Part shown: positions 6,793-13,222 of the stretch, one piece after another | How positions within the stretch are numbered: the first letter of the stretch is position 1 | Layout: every line of letters begins with the position of its first letter | Assembly (NCBI GenBank): GCA_036562265.1 | Contig: DATCKS010000190.1 | Coordinates: 1 to 14,540 of the forward strand | DNA: 14,540 bases | DNA from: DASVDK01 sp036562265 [NCBI: Thermodesulfobacteriota bacterium] | GTDB lineage: Bacteria; DASVDK01 | Reading direction: 5' to 3' | Translations under genes and position numbers: made by a program | The notes under the pieces: model-generated | Told to the model about the DNA's origin: nothing | Database searches by the model: none | Seen by the model: only the letters and a program-made list of their open reading frames with translations

Positions 6793-7242
6793 TCAGTCCT
6801 TCCCCCGCTCCGCCGACGAGAGGACGACCAGCCCCACCCCCCCGAGGATGACCGCCAGGTTGAGGAGCACGGAGAGGCGATGGCCGGCGTCGCGGGCGGC
6901 GGTGTCTCCCGCCAGGCGGGCGGCCCGGACCTCCGGCAGCACCACCAGCCCGGCGTAGGCCGAGACGGCGAGCATGAGGGCGAGAATCGCGGCCCGCCAG
7001 CGCGCGCCGGGGCCGAACGTGCGGGCGAGCGCCGCCAGGCCGAGCGTGGCCGCGAGCGCGAGGCCGCCGGCGATCCACCCGGTGGCGTAGTAGACGGGGA
7101 AGAGCGCCGCGACCGCGCGCGCCGCCTCGTCGCGCGGCAGCATCGCGAAGATCCTCGGGGTGGCGGCGAAGGAGAAGAAGACGAGCGTGCCGACCCAGAC
7201 CGTCAGCGAGAGGAGGTAGATCGCGCGCAGGACGCCGCGCAT
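6793..7242 (-). CDS. DUF4149 (TMEM205-like) membrane protein
   Basis: A 149-residue integral membrane protein with four predicted helices at about 8-27, 52-73, 84-102 and 122-143. The opening YLLSLTVWVGTLVFFSFAATPRIF, the following LPRDEAARAVAALFPVYYATGW, and the HRLSVLLN motif before the last helix are characteristic of DUF4149. Function of the family is not established. The ATG at 7242 lies seven bases after the stop of the dehydrogenase gene, and a GGATGAG stretch that overlaps that stop can serve as ribosome site, so the two are probably cotranscribed. Confidence in the family is good, in any function none. Confidence 0.88.
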   Translation of the reverse strand: MRGVLRAIYLLSLTVWVGTLVFFSFAATPRIFAMLPRDEAARAVAALFPVYYATGWIAGGLALAATLGLAALARTFGPGARWRAAILALMLAVSAYAGLVVLPEVRAARLAGDTAARDAGHRLSVLLNLAVILGGVGLVVLSSAERGKD

Positions 7243-7249
7243 GGCGCGC

Positions 7250-8251
7250 TCATCCCATCGCCTGGACGATCGCGTCGGTCATGGCGCGCGTTCCGGCGGT
7301 TCCGCCGAGGTCGGGGGTGACCGTGGTGCGCGCGGCGATGACCCGGTGGACGGCGGTCTCGATCCGCTCGGCCGCCCGGGTCTCGCCGAGGTGGCGGAGC
7401 ATGAGGGCCGCCGACAGGATGATCGCCGTCGGGTTCGCCCGGTCCTGCCCCGCGATGTCGGGCGCGCTGCCGTGGACCGCCTCGAAGAGCGCGCAGTCGT
7501 CGCCGAGGTTCGCCCCGGGCACGACGCCGAGGCCGCCCGCGAGTCCCGCGCAGAGGTCCGACAGGACGTCGCCGTAGAAGTTCTCCATGACGAGCACGTC
7601 GAAGCGCGTCGGGTTCATGACGAGCTGCATCGCGCAGTTGTCGATGATGATCTCGTCGTAGGCGATGTCCGGGTAGCGGGAGGCCACCTGGCGGCAGCAG
7701 TCGAGGAAGAGGCCGTCGCTGAGCTTCATGATGTTGGCCTTGTGCACCGCCGTGACCTTCTTGCGCCCGTGCGTGCGCGCGTACTCGAAGGCGAAGGTCG
7801 CGATCCGCTTGGTGGCTCGCTCGGTGATGACCTTGAGCGAGGCGACGACGCCCGGGACGATCGTGTGCTCGAGCCCGGCGTAGAGGCCCTCGGTGTTCTC
7901 CCGGACGACGACGATGTCGACGCCGGCGAACTCCGGCCTGAGCTCCGGGATCACGCGCGTCGGCCGGAGGCCCACGTAGAGGTCGAGCGCCTTGCGGAGC
8001 GTGACGTTGGCGCTGGTGAAGCCCTTGCCGATCGGCGTGGTGATGGGCCCCTTGATGCCGACGCGGTTCTTGCGGAGCGACTCGAGGAGCGCCGCCGGAA
8101 CCACCTCGCCGGTCGACGCGAGGGCCGCCGTCCCGGCGAGCTGGCGGTCCCACTCGACGTCCACGCCCGACGCGGCGACCACGCGGGCCATCGCCTCGCA
8201 GATCTCGGGTCCGATGCCGTCCCCCGGCAAGAGGGTGATGCGATACGTCAC
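7250..8251 (-). CDS. NAD-dependent isocitrate dehydrogenase-type (isocitrate/isopropylmalate family) enzyme
   Basis: A 333-residue beta-decarboxylating dehydrogenase. It opens with ITLLPGDGIGPEI and carries the substrate set of isocitrate-type enzymes: Ser80 and Asn82 in TSANVTLRK with Arg86, Arg96 (GLRPTR), Arg118 (VVVRENTEGLY) with Tyr124, Lys171 (HKANIMK), and the metal aspartates Asp204, Asp228 and Asp232 (NFYGDVLSD). The cofactor loop HGSAPDIAG has Asp265-Ile266, the pair that marks NAD+ rather than NADP+ use in this family. I infer isocitrate to 2-oxoglutarate in the citric acid cycle; homoisocitrate or a related malate analogue is possible, and no leu or lys genes lie nearby. The GTG start at 8251 has a GGAGG Shine-Dalgarno nine bases upstream. 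A TAGAAT -10 candidate lies about 46 bases before it. Confidence 0.9.
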   Translation of the reverse strand: MTYRITLLPGDGIGPEICEAMARVVAASGVDVEWDRQLAGTAALASTGEVVPAALLESLRKNRVGIKGPITTPIGKGFTSANVTLRKALDLYVGLRPTRVIPELRPEFAGVDIVVVRENTEGLYAGLEHTIVPGVVASLKVITERATKRIATFAFEYARTHGRKKVTAVHKANIMKLSDGLFLDCCRQVASRYPDIAYDEIIIDNCAMQLVMNPTRFDVLVMENFYGDVLSDLCAGLAGGLGVVPGANLGDDCALFEAVHGSAPDIAGQDRANPTAIILSAALMLRHLGETRAAERIETAVHRVIAARTTVTPDLGGTAGTRAMTDAIVQAMG

Positions 8252-8296
8252 GCTCGTGCGCCTCCGAAAAGGGTCGCGGTCCGCTGCCGGGCGGGC

Positions 8297-8302
8297 ATTC
8301 TA
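8297..8302 (-). promoter_or_regulatory. Candidate -10 box of the dehydrogenase gene
   Basis: TAGAAT on the minus strand (five of six to consensus) would place the transcript start near 8290 and give a leader of about 39 bases containing the GGAGG site. No good -35 is seen at 16-18 bases. Confidence 0.35.
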
Positions 8303-8316
8303 ACACCCCCGACTCG

Positions 8317-8349
8317 CACCCGGCACGAGCCTTGCCTCGTGCGCGGGTG
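8317..8349. promoter_or_regulatory. Long hairpin in the divergent dehydrogenase-lipoprotein gap
   Basis: CACCCG+GCACGAG (8317-8329) pairs with CTCGTGC (8336-8342) and CGGGTG (8344-8349), with one bulged G and a six-base loop: 13 paired bases. It ends 25 bases before the lipoprotein start and about 15 bases from the dehydrogenase -10. It may be an operator for both divergent genes or a 5' leader structure for the lipoprotein mRNA. No protein or ligand can be named. Confidence 0.5.
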
Positions 8350-8374
8350 ACGGCTCGTTCGGAGGATTGGCGAA

Positions 8375-8617
8375 GTGACCGATCATCGGTTGGTGTTGAC
8401 GACGCGCCTTGCGGCCGCCATCGCGGCCGCCGCGCTGGTGCTCGCGCTCGGCGGCTGCGAGAAGGGCCCGGGAGAGCGCATCGGCGAGGCGGTGGACGAG
8501 GCGACCGGCAACCGGAGCGGCGCCGAGCGGGCCGGCGACGAGGCCGAGGACGCCGCAAGCGAGGCCCGCGAGGCGGCGGAGGAGGCCGGGCGCGCCGTGA
8601 AGGACGGGGTGAACTGA
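8375..8617 (+). CDS. Small Ala/Glu-rich lipoprotein, 80 aa
   Basis: The N terminus has positive residues (HRLVLTTR), a hydrophobic Ala/Leu stretch and a lipobox ending LGGC with Cys28, so the mature protein should be lipid-anchored at the cell envelope. The mature part (about 53 residues) is highly charged and Ala-rich with a repeating AGDEAEDAASEAREAAEEAG pattern, likely one amphipathic helix or coiled coil. Small lipoproteins of this look are common and mostly uncharacterised. The GTG start is supported by GGAGG at 8361-8365, nine bases upstream. It diverges from the dehydrogenase gene and appears to be transcribed alone. Confidence 0.8.
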   Translation: MTDHRLVLTTRLAAAIAAAALVLALGGCEKGPGERIGEAVDEATGNRSGAERAGDEAEDAASEAREAAEEAGRAVKDGVN

Positions 8618-8712
8618 CCGGCTGGACGTCGCGTGCGTTCGGGCCGCCGCGCCGCATCCGGCGCCGCGCGGTAAAGCCGGCCCGATCGCGGGCCACGGCC
8701 GGCCTCGGGCGG

Positions 8713-9369
8713 TCACACCCGCGGCACGTCGAGCGTCAGGATGAAGTCGCCGACCGCCTGGGTCACGCGGCGCAGCCGGTCGCGCACCGCCACCGTCTCG
8801 AGGAGCCGTTGCCGCTCGGCCACGTCCGGGACCGCCACCGAGGCGATCACGTCGACGAGCAGCCCCGGATCCCTCGCCCGCGTCACGAATCTCGTCAGGT
8901 CCTCGCTCGCCCCCGGCAACTCCGCCGCGAGCCGCAGGTAGCAGAGCTTGAGCGTCGTCAGCTCTCGCTCGAGCCCGCCCGGTCCCTCGGGCGGGTACTC
9001 GTCCTCGAGGATCCGCCCGTGCACGATCCGGTAGGGCGTGTCCGTCGCCAGTTCCTCCTCGACCGCGACGCGCGCCACGCCCTTGAGAGCGATGTTGAAC
9101 CGGCCGTCGGGGAGCCGTTCGTCGTGCACGATCACCCCCGCGCCGACCACGCCGTGGATCTCCGGCTGCCGGCCGCCCCCTCGGCCCGGCTTGAGGAGGG
9201 CCATGGCGAGCACCCGCGGCCCGGCCAGGCAATCGGCCACCATCCGCCGGTAGCGCGGCTCGAAGATGTGCAGCGGGAGCACCATGTGCGGGAACAGCAC
9301 GGTCTCCGGCAGCGGGAAGATCGGCAGGCGGTCCACGGTGGCCGCGACGCGCGCGAGCGCTTCGTCCAT
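8713..9369 (-). CDS. LAN (Lon N-terminal substrate-binding) domain protein
   Basis: A 218-residue protein that is essentially one LAN domain. The signature LPIFPLPETVLFPHMVLPLH followed by IFEPRYRRMV (residues 15-44) and the later GRFNIALKGVARV strand are typical of the Lon N-terminal domain; no AAA+ or serine-protease part follows. Such free-standing LAN proteins are widespread in bacteria. A role in protein quality control is often assumed from Lon but is not shown. I choose the ATG at 9369 because the family motif starts 14 residues later and a promoter candidate places transcription almost on this codon; an ATG at 9384 would add five residues. No Shine-Dalgarno precedes the chosen start at normal distance. 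The gene converges on the lipoprotein gene across a 95-base gap holding one GGCCCG/CGGGCC hairpin (8679-8694). Confidence 0.9.
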   Translation of the reverse strand: MDEALARVAATVDRLPIFPLPETVLFPHMVLPLHIFEPRYRRMVADCLAGPRVLAMALLKPGRGGGRQPEIHGVVGAGVIVHDERLPDGRFNIALKGVARVAVEEELATDTPYRIVHGRILEDEYPPEGPGGLERELTTLKLCYLRLAAELPGASEDLTRFVTRARDPGLLVDVIASVAVPDVAERQRLLETVAVRDRLRRVTQAVGDFILTLDVPRV

Positions 9370-9375
9370 GGAGAC

Positions 9376-9404
9376 AGCGTACATCCCCCCCGTGGCCGTG
9401 ACAA
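9376..9404 (-). promoter_or_regulatory. Candidate promoter of the LAN gene
   Basis: Minus-strand TTGTCA (plus 9399-9404), a 17-base spacer, then TACGCT (plus 9376-9381), six bases before the ATG at 9369. The -35 matches five of six. Transcription would start at or next to the start codon. The -35 overlaps that of the divergent promoter at 9398-9425. Confidence 0.5.
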
Positions 9405-9425
9405 ACGGGTCCTGCGCGCTACGAT
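9398..9425 (+). promoter_or_regulatory. Candidate promoter of the 75-aa gene and DUF1802 gene
   Basis: GTGACA (9398-9403), 16-base spacer, TACGAT (9420-9425), then ten bases to the ATG at 9436. The -35 matches five of six and the -10 four of six. The predicted start lies about four bases before the ATG, so the mRNA would be nearly leaderless. Confidence 0.5.
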
Positions 9426-9435
9426 CCTCCCGGTC

Positions 9436-9663
9436 ATGAGCCGGACGGGCGACACCGCCCCCCCGAAGGGCAAGCGGTACAGTCAGTACTTCCGCAGCGC
9501 GGGCAACATGCTCCAGCGCGGCCGCCTCGCGGAGGCCATCGGCGTGCTCGAGCGGGGCGCGGCGCTCGCCCGCGAGCAGGGCGACGCCGACTTCGCCGCC
9601 CTCTTCGAGGCCGAGGCCGCGGAGCGCCGCGCGGAACTGGAGGAGAGGGGACATCGGGGATGA
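9436..9663 (+). CDS. Small helical hypothetical protein, 75 aa
   Basis: Not recognised by name. After a basic, Pro-containing N-terminal stretch (MSRTGDTAPPKGKRYSQYF) it forms what looks like a single helix-turn-helix repeat pair of TPR type: SAGNMLQRGRLAEAIGVLERGAALAREQGDADFAALFEAEAAERRAELE read as two or three amphipathic helices. Its stop overlaps the start of the DUF1802 gene in ATGA, so the two are translated together, which is the best evidence that it is a real gene. No Shine-Dalgarno precedes the ATG; a promoter candidate ends ten bases upstream. A longer open frame upstream exists but overlaps the LAN gene and is not credible. Confidence 0.7.
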   Translation: MSRTGDTAPPKGKRYSQYFRSAGNMLQRGRLAEAIGVLERGAALAREQGDADFAALFEAEAAERRAELEERGHRG

Positions 9664-10259
9664 TCACGGGGACGCTGGCCAGCAAGGCGTTCAAGGAGTG
9701 GGCGGTCGTCTGCCAGGCGCTCGCCGCGGGCCGCCAGGTGCTCCTCCTCCGCAAGGGCGGCATCCACGAGGCAAAGGGACGCTTCCCGACCGAGTTCCGG
9801 CAGTTCTTCCTGCAGCCGACCTACGAGCACCAGAACACCGCCGAGCTCAAGCCCGAGGCCCACGCCGACCTGGCGCGCCTCGCCGCGGCCGCACCGGCCG
9901 AGGGGCGCATCCGGATCGACGGCTACGCCACCGTCGAGGAGGTGATCGTCGCCGAGAGCCGGGAGCAGCTCGCGCGCCTCGAGGGCGAGCACATCTGGAG
10001 CCCCGCGTACATCGACATGCGGCTCGGGTGGAAGCCGGAGCGCCCCCTCTACCTGATGGTCCTCCGCTACTACCGGACGCCCGAGGCGCTCGAGGTGCCG
10101 CTGCGCAAGGCGTACGGCGGCTGCCGGTCGTTCATCGACCTCGATCCCGAGGACCTCCCGCCCGACCTCGCGGCGCGCCTCGCGGCCGGGCTCGTGCCCG
10201 CCCTGGACGACGAGACGTTCCGGGCGCGCGTGGCCCGCATCCTCGACCTCGCGCGGTAG
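9660..10259 (+). CDS. DUF1802 family protein
   Basis: A 199-residue soluble protein. The N-terminal block FKEWAVVCQALAAGRQVLLL (11-30) followed by RKGGIHE (31-37) and the PTYEHQ motif (53-58) identify DUF1802, a family of unknown function. The internal segment IWSPAYIDMRLGWKPERPLYLMVLRYY is also typical. Length is normal. The ATG overlaps the stop of the 75-aa gene by four bases and a purine-rich GGAGAGGGGA lies just upstream, so it is the second gene of a two-gene operon. It converges on the mutT-like gene across a 49-base gap in which I see no clear terminator. Confidence 0.88.
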   Translation: MITGTLASKAFKEWAVVCQALAAGRQVLLLRKGGIHEAKGRFPTEFRQFFLQPTYEHQNTAELKPEAHADLARLAAAAPAEGRIRIDGYATVEEVIVAESREQLARLEGEHIWSPAYIDMRLGWKPERPLYLMVLRYYRTPEALEVPLRKAYGGCRSFIDLDPEDLPPDLAARLAAGLVPALDDETFRARVARILDLAR

Positions 10260-10308
10260 CCGCCCCTGCCGATCGCACGGCGGGCGGTCGCTTCCGCAAG
10301 CTCCCTTC

Positions 10309-10719
10309 TCAGGTCACCGGCTCGGCCGCCGCGGACAGCCACTCGACCACCTCCCGGTCGGCCGGCGGGACGGGGTAGCGGCCGAGTTCCGCGCGCGGGA
10401 CCCAGGCGACGGCGGCGACCTGGAGCGCTCTCGGCTCGCCGCGGACGAGCCGGCAGCGGAAGAAGCGGATCTCGACGGTGCGGTCGGGGTAGGCGTGGCG
10501 CACCCGCCGCGCCTCGCCCCTTACCTCCACCTCGACCCCCACCTCCTCGAGCAGCTCGCGCGCGAGGCAGGCCTCGAAGGTCTCCCCCGCCTCGCGCTTC
10601 CCCCCGGGAAACTCCCAGAACCCCGCGAGGTGCGTGCCGGCGGGCCGCTGCGCGAGCAGGATGCAGCCGTCGCGCTCGAGGAGCGCGGCGGCGACCTCGA
10701 CGACGCGGCTAGTCGGCAT
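10309..10719 (-). CDS. MutT-like NUDIX hydrolase
   Basis: A 136-residue NUDIX protein. The complete NUDIX box spans residues 40-62: Gly40, Glu46, Arg54-Glu55, Glu58-Glu59 and Gly61, which binds the divalent metal and the phosphates. The preceding ILLAQRPAGTHLAGFWEFPGGK is the classical MutT context, so hydrolysis of 8-oxo-dGTP to the monophosphate is the likely reaction, preventing incorporation of oxidised guanine. Related NUDIX pyrophosphatases look similar. The ATG at 10719 lies inside the end of the phosphatase gene (11-base overlap), showing translational coupling, and mutY is two genes upstream in the same operon, which fits a GO-system role. Confidence 0.9.
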   Translation of the reverse strand: MPTSRVVEVAAALLERDGCILLAQRPAGTHLAGFWEFPGGKREAGETFEACLARELLEEVGVEVEVRGEARRVRHAYPDRTVEIRFFRCRLVRGEPRALQVAAVAWVPRAELGRYPVPPADREVVEWLSAAAEPVT

Positions 10720-11296
10720 CGAGGCCCGTGACCTCGCGGCCGCGGCCGCCGAGGCGCATCACGTGCGCCACCTCGGGACGTGCGGCGACCACCGCGCGGT
10801 AGTGCGCGCGGACGGCAGCCACGATCTCCCCGCGCCGGCCGAGCAGGTCGTCGCCCAGCTCGACGACGCGCAGGTTCGGCCAGGCGAGCGGCCGCACGCG
10901 GACGACACGGGCCAGCGCCTCGGCCGCCGGCCGGTCGGGCCGCGCCTGCGCGAGCAGGAGCGTCAGGGCGGCCGTCGAGCGGGAGATGCCGGCGTGGCAG
11001 TGGACGAGGAGGTGCGCGTCCTCGCGCGGCGCGCGCAGGAGGTCTTCCCCGAAGGCGAGGAGCGCCGCGATGTCGTCCCGGCTCGGCGCGACCTGTCCGT
11101 CCTGCTCGTCGATGACGTCGTGGAAGCGGAGTTCGAGCCGGGTGTGCTCGCCGAAGGCGCCGAACGCATCGGGCTCGGGCGCCTCGGGATCGAGGATGGA
11201 CAGGACGTGGCTCACGCCGGCCGTCCGGTAGTCGGCGAGCTCGGGAATGCCGCAGACGCTGACGTCGTAGGGGACGAACGGATCGTGTCGGAGCAT
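10709..11296 (-). CDS. Dual-specificity/tyrosine-type protein phosphatase
   Basis: A 195-residue cysteine-dependent phosphatase. The P-loop reads HCHAGISRS at 99-107: nucleophile Cys100 and phosphate-binding Arg106 in a CX5R motif followed by Ser107. Asp60 in RFHDV (or Asp63) is the candidate general acid. The N-terminal VSVCGIPELADYRTAGVSHVLSI is the usual first strand and helix of DSP-like enzymes. Substrate is unknown; phosphoprotein, phosphoinositide or nucleotide-type substrates are all possible. It sits between mutY (11-base gap) and mutT (11-base overlap). No Shine-Dalgarno precedes the ATG, but an extended -10-like TGATATCCT overlaps the mutY stop five bases before it. Confidence 0.88.
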   Translation of the reverse strand: MLRHDPFVPYDVSVCGIPELADYRTAGVSHVLSILDPEAPEPDAFGAFGEHTRLELRFHDVIDEQDGQVAPSRDDIAALLAFGEDLLRAPREDAHLLVHCHAGISRSTAALTLLLAQARPDRPAAEALARVVRVRPLAWPNLRVVELGDDLLGRRGEIVAAVRAHYRAVVAARPEVAHVMRLGGRGREVTGLDAD

Positions 11297-11301
11297 GTAT
11301 C

Positions 11302-11310
11302 AGGATATCA
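11302..11310 (-). promoter_or_regulatory. Possible internal extended -10 before the phosphatase gene
   Basis: Minus-strand TGATATCCT overlaps the TGA stop of mutY and ends five bases before the phosphatase ATG. It fits an extended -10 (TGnTATCCT). It could give a leaderless internal transcript, but the match is short and the gap is slightly small. Confidence 0.25.
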
Positions 11311-12261
11311 GGTCGAGGCTCGAGACCGGCGTCCGGGCGCCGCGGCACGGGGCGCGGAGGCCCGCCCCCCGACCTCGGGCGCCGCCTCGAGGACGGACGT
11401 GACGCCGCCCTGGCGTCCGGCCCGACGCCGCGGCGCGCCGGGCTTCGCCCTGGGCCTCGTCACTGCCGGCGCTCCGGCCTTCGGCCGGGCCCCCGCTCCC
11501 CGGCGGGCATCCCCGCGACGTGCCAGCGGCGACGTCTTGCAGAAGTCGCGCATGGGGCAGACGAGGCAGAGCGGCTTGCGCGCCGTGCAGACCAGGGCGC
11601 CGAAGTCCATCAGGGCGGAGTTGAAGGCGAAGGCCCTGCCGCGCGGCACGAGCCGCTCGGAGAGGGCCCAGAGGCGCCGCCTGGCCGCGTGGTCGACCCG
11701 CGGTTGTCGGAAGCCGGCCGCCCCGTCGGGCAGGCCCGGGCCGACGAACACGCGGTGGAGCACCCGAAGGACGTTGGTGTCGAGGATGGCCGCGTCCTTG
11801 CGGAAGGCGAAGGAGAGGACCGCGCCGGCGGTGTAGCGGCCGATCCCCTTCATGCCGAGGAGCGCCTCGGGCTCGTCGGGCAGCCGGCCGCCGTAGCGGG
11901 CCACGGTCTCGCGGGCGATCGAGTGGAGCCGCACCGGCCGGATGTTGTAGCCGAGCGGGCGCCACTCGGCGCAGACCTCGTCGAGCGAGGCGGCGGCCAG
12001 CGCCTCGAACGACGGCCACTTCGCGATCCAGGCCTCGTACTTCGGCCGGACCCGTTCGACCTGGGTCTGCTGGAGCATGATCTCCGAGACGAGGATCCGG
12101 TAGGGGTCGTCGGTGCGGCGCCAGGGGAGGTCGCGGCCGTGCGCCGCGAACCACCGGAGGAGCCGGCCGCGGAACGTCCGGACGTGGCCTGGCGAGAGCG
12201 AGAGGTCGTCGTCGGAGCGGCAGCGCCCTCCGGATGCACGACTACGCCGTGGGCGGGGCAC
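11308..12261 (-). CDS. mutY: A/G-specific adenine glycosylase MutY without the C-terminal recognition domain
   Basis: Removes adenine mispaired with 8-oxoguanine. The catalytic and Fe-S parts are intact: LPWRRTDDPYRILVSEIMLQ with Glu60, helix-hairpin-helix LLGMKGIGRYTAGA (134-147) with the MutY-type Tyr143, catalytic Asp161 in ILDTNVLRVL, and Cys225, Cys232, Cys235, Cys241 spaced C-X6-C-X2-C-X5-C for a 4Fe-4S cluster. After residue 245 the NUDIX-like domain that reads 8-oxoG in full-length MutY (about 350 residues) is missing; instead there are about 72 residues rich in Arg, Ala, Gly and Pro. GTG at 12261 is the only reasonable start; no Shine-Dalgarno, but an extended -10 lies six bases upstream. 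First gene of the mutY-phosphatase-mutT operon, divergent from thyX. Confidence 0.9.
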   Translation of the reverse strand: MPRPRRSRASGGRCRSDDDLSLSPGHVRTFRGRLLRWFAAHGRDLPWRRTDDPYRILVSEIMLQQTQVERVRPKYEAWIAKWPSFEALAAASLDEVCAEWRPLGYNIRPVRLHSIARETVARYGGRLPDEPEALLGMKGIGRYTAGAVLSFAFRKDAAILDTNVLRVLHRVFVGPGLPDGAAGFRQPRVDHAARRRLWALSERLVPRGRAFAFNSALMDFGALVCTARKPLCLVCPMRDFCKTSPLARRGDARRGAGARPKAGAPAVTRPRAKPGAPRRRAGRQGGVTSVLEAAPEVGGRASAPRAAAPGRRSRAST

Positions 12262-12267
12262 GGGCGG

Positions 12268-12276
12268 AGTGTATCA
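12268..12276 (-). promoter_or_regulatory. Candidate extended -10 of mutY
   Basis: Minus-strand TGATACACT (TGn plus TACACT, four of six) ends six bases before the GTG start, so the transcript would begin at or beside the start codon. No -35 is apparent. It is only 12 bases from the divergent thyX -10, so the two promoters should compete for polymerase. Confidence 0.4.
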
Positions 12277-12285
12277 CGGTGTGTG

Positions 12286-12291
12286 TAGAAT
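12286..12291 (+). promoter_or_regulatory. Candidate -10 of thyX
   Basis: TAGAAT (five of six) ends seven bases before the ATG at 12299, predicting a leaderless transcript. It overlaps an alternative ATG at 12290, which argues for 12299 as the start. No -35 is apparent. Confidence 0.4.
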
Positions 12292-12298
12292 GCTGGCC

Positions 12299-13144
12299 AT
12301 GCGCGACCTCCTCGCCGACTTCAAGGAACCGATCCCGGTCCTCGACAAGGGCTTCGTCCGCGCCGTCGACTGCATGCCGCGGTTCGTCGACGACGGCCAG
12401 ACCGCCGATCAGGCCATCGTGCAGGCGGCACGGGTGTCCTACGGCGCCGGCACGAAGACCGTGCGCGAGGACCGCGCCCTCATCCACTACCTCATGCGGC
12501 ACCAGCACACCTCGCCCTTCGAGCAGGTCGAGATCAAGTTCCACATGCGGCTGCCGATCTTCGTGGCGCGCCAGATGGTCCGGCACCGCACCGCGTCGCT
12601 CAACGAGGAGAGCCTGCGGTACTCCGAGGCGAGGGACGAGTTCTACCTGCCGCGCGTGGAGGACATCCGCTACCAGTCGGCGCGCAACAAGCAGGGCCGG
12701 GCGGACGAGCGGCTCCCCGCCGAGGAAGCCGAGGCGATCCGACGCGAGCTCGAGGAGGACCAGCGCCAGATGTACGCGCGCTACCGCAGCCACCTCGACC
12801 GGGGCGTGGCGCGCGAGCTGGCCCGGGTGAACCTGCCGGTGTCGCTCATGACGGCGTGGTACTGGAAGGTCGACCTCCACAACCTCTTCCACTTCCTCAA
12901 GCTCCGGCTCGACCCGCACGCCCAGTACGAGATCCGCGCGTACGCCGAGGCGATGGCGAAGGTCGCCCGGGCGGTCGCCCCCGTGGCCTACGAGGCCTTC
13001 GAGGAGCACGTCCTCGAGGCCGTGCGCTTCTCCCGCACCGAGATGGCCGCGCTCCGCCGCATGCTCCGCGGCGAGCCGCACGGGCTGGAGGGCAGGCCGG
13101 CGGACGAGTTCCTCGACAAGCTGGGGCTTCGCGGCGGCGCCTGA
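12299..13144 (+). CDS. thyX: Flavin-dependent thymidylate synthase ThyX
   Basis: Makes dTMP from dUMP using methylene-tetrahydrofolate, NADPH and FAD. The ThyX signature RHRxxSxNExSxR is intact at residues 95-107 (RHRTASLNEESLR), followed by YSEARDEFYLP. The substrate-binding part ARELARVNLP and the helix HNLFHFLKLRLDPHAQYEIR are also typical. At 281 residues it is of normal ThyX length, with a short C-terminal extension (GLEGRPADEFLDKLGL). I chose the ATG at 12299 over 12290 because a -10-like box covers 12290. There is no Shine-Dalgarno. Divergent from mutY; no thyA or folA is visible in the window, and ThyX-only genomes often lack classical dihydrofolate reductase. Confidence 0.95.
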   Translation: MRDLLADFKEPIPVLDKGFVRAVDCMPRFVDDGQTADQAIVQAARVSYGAGTKTVREDRALIHYLMRHQHTSPFEQVEIKFHMRLPIFVARQMVRHRTASLNEESLRYSEARDEFYLPRVEDIRYQSARNKQGRADERLPAEEAEAIRRELEEDQRQMYARYRSHLDRGVARELARVNLPVSLMTAWYWKVDLHNLFHFLKLRLDPHAQYEIRAYAEAMAKVARAVAPVAYEAFEEHVLEAVRFSRTEMAALRRMLRGEPHGLEGRPADEFLDKLGLRGGA

Positions 13145-13185
13145 CGCGCCCGCGCGACCGCGACTTCGTGAAGGATTTCCTTTGT

Positions 13186-13198
13186 CCGGACCGTCCGG
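13186..13198. promoter_or_regulatory. 13-bp palindrome upstream of the kinase -10
   Basis: CCGGAC-C-GTCCGG is a perfect inverted repeat with one central base, lying seven to nineteen bases before the extended -10 box. The place is right for a repressor or activator site controlling the kinase gene. No regulator can be named. Confidence 0.4.
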
Positions 13199-13204
13199 CC
13201 GGCA

Positions 13205-13213
13205 TGATACGAT
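13205..13213 (+). promoter_or_regulatory. Candidate extended -10 promoter of the histidine kinase
   Basis: TGATACGAT is an extended -10 (TG, one base, TACGAT) ending nine bases before the ATG at 13223. TTGTCC at 13182-13187 could be a -35 but at a long 20-base spacing. No Shine-Dalgarno is present, so the mRNA is probably nearly leaderless. Confidence 0.5.
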
Positions 13214-13222
13214 TCGCTCCGT

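Noticed and set aside
8679-8694. GGCCCG-ATCG-CGGGCC hairpin between the convergent lipoprotein and LAN genes as a terminator
   Set aside because: Only a six-base stem and no T run on either strand; in DNA this GC-rich such stems arise by chance.
7203-8696. 497-aa minus-strand open frame across the dehydrogenase and beyond
   Set aside because: It is a shadow of the dehydrogenase in another frame and runs through the divergent promoter region and lipoprotein gene.
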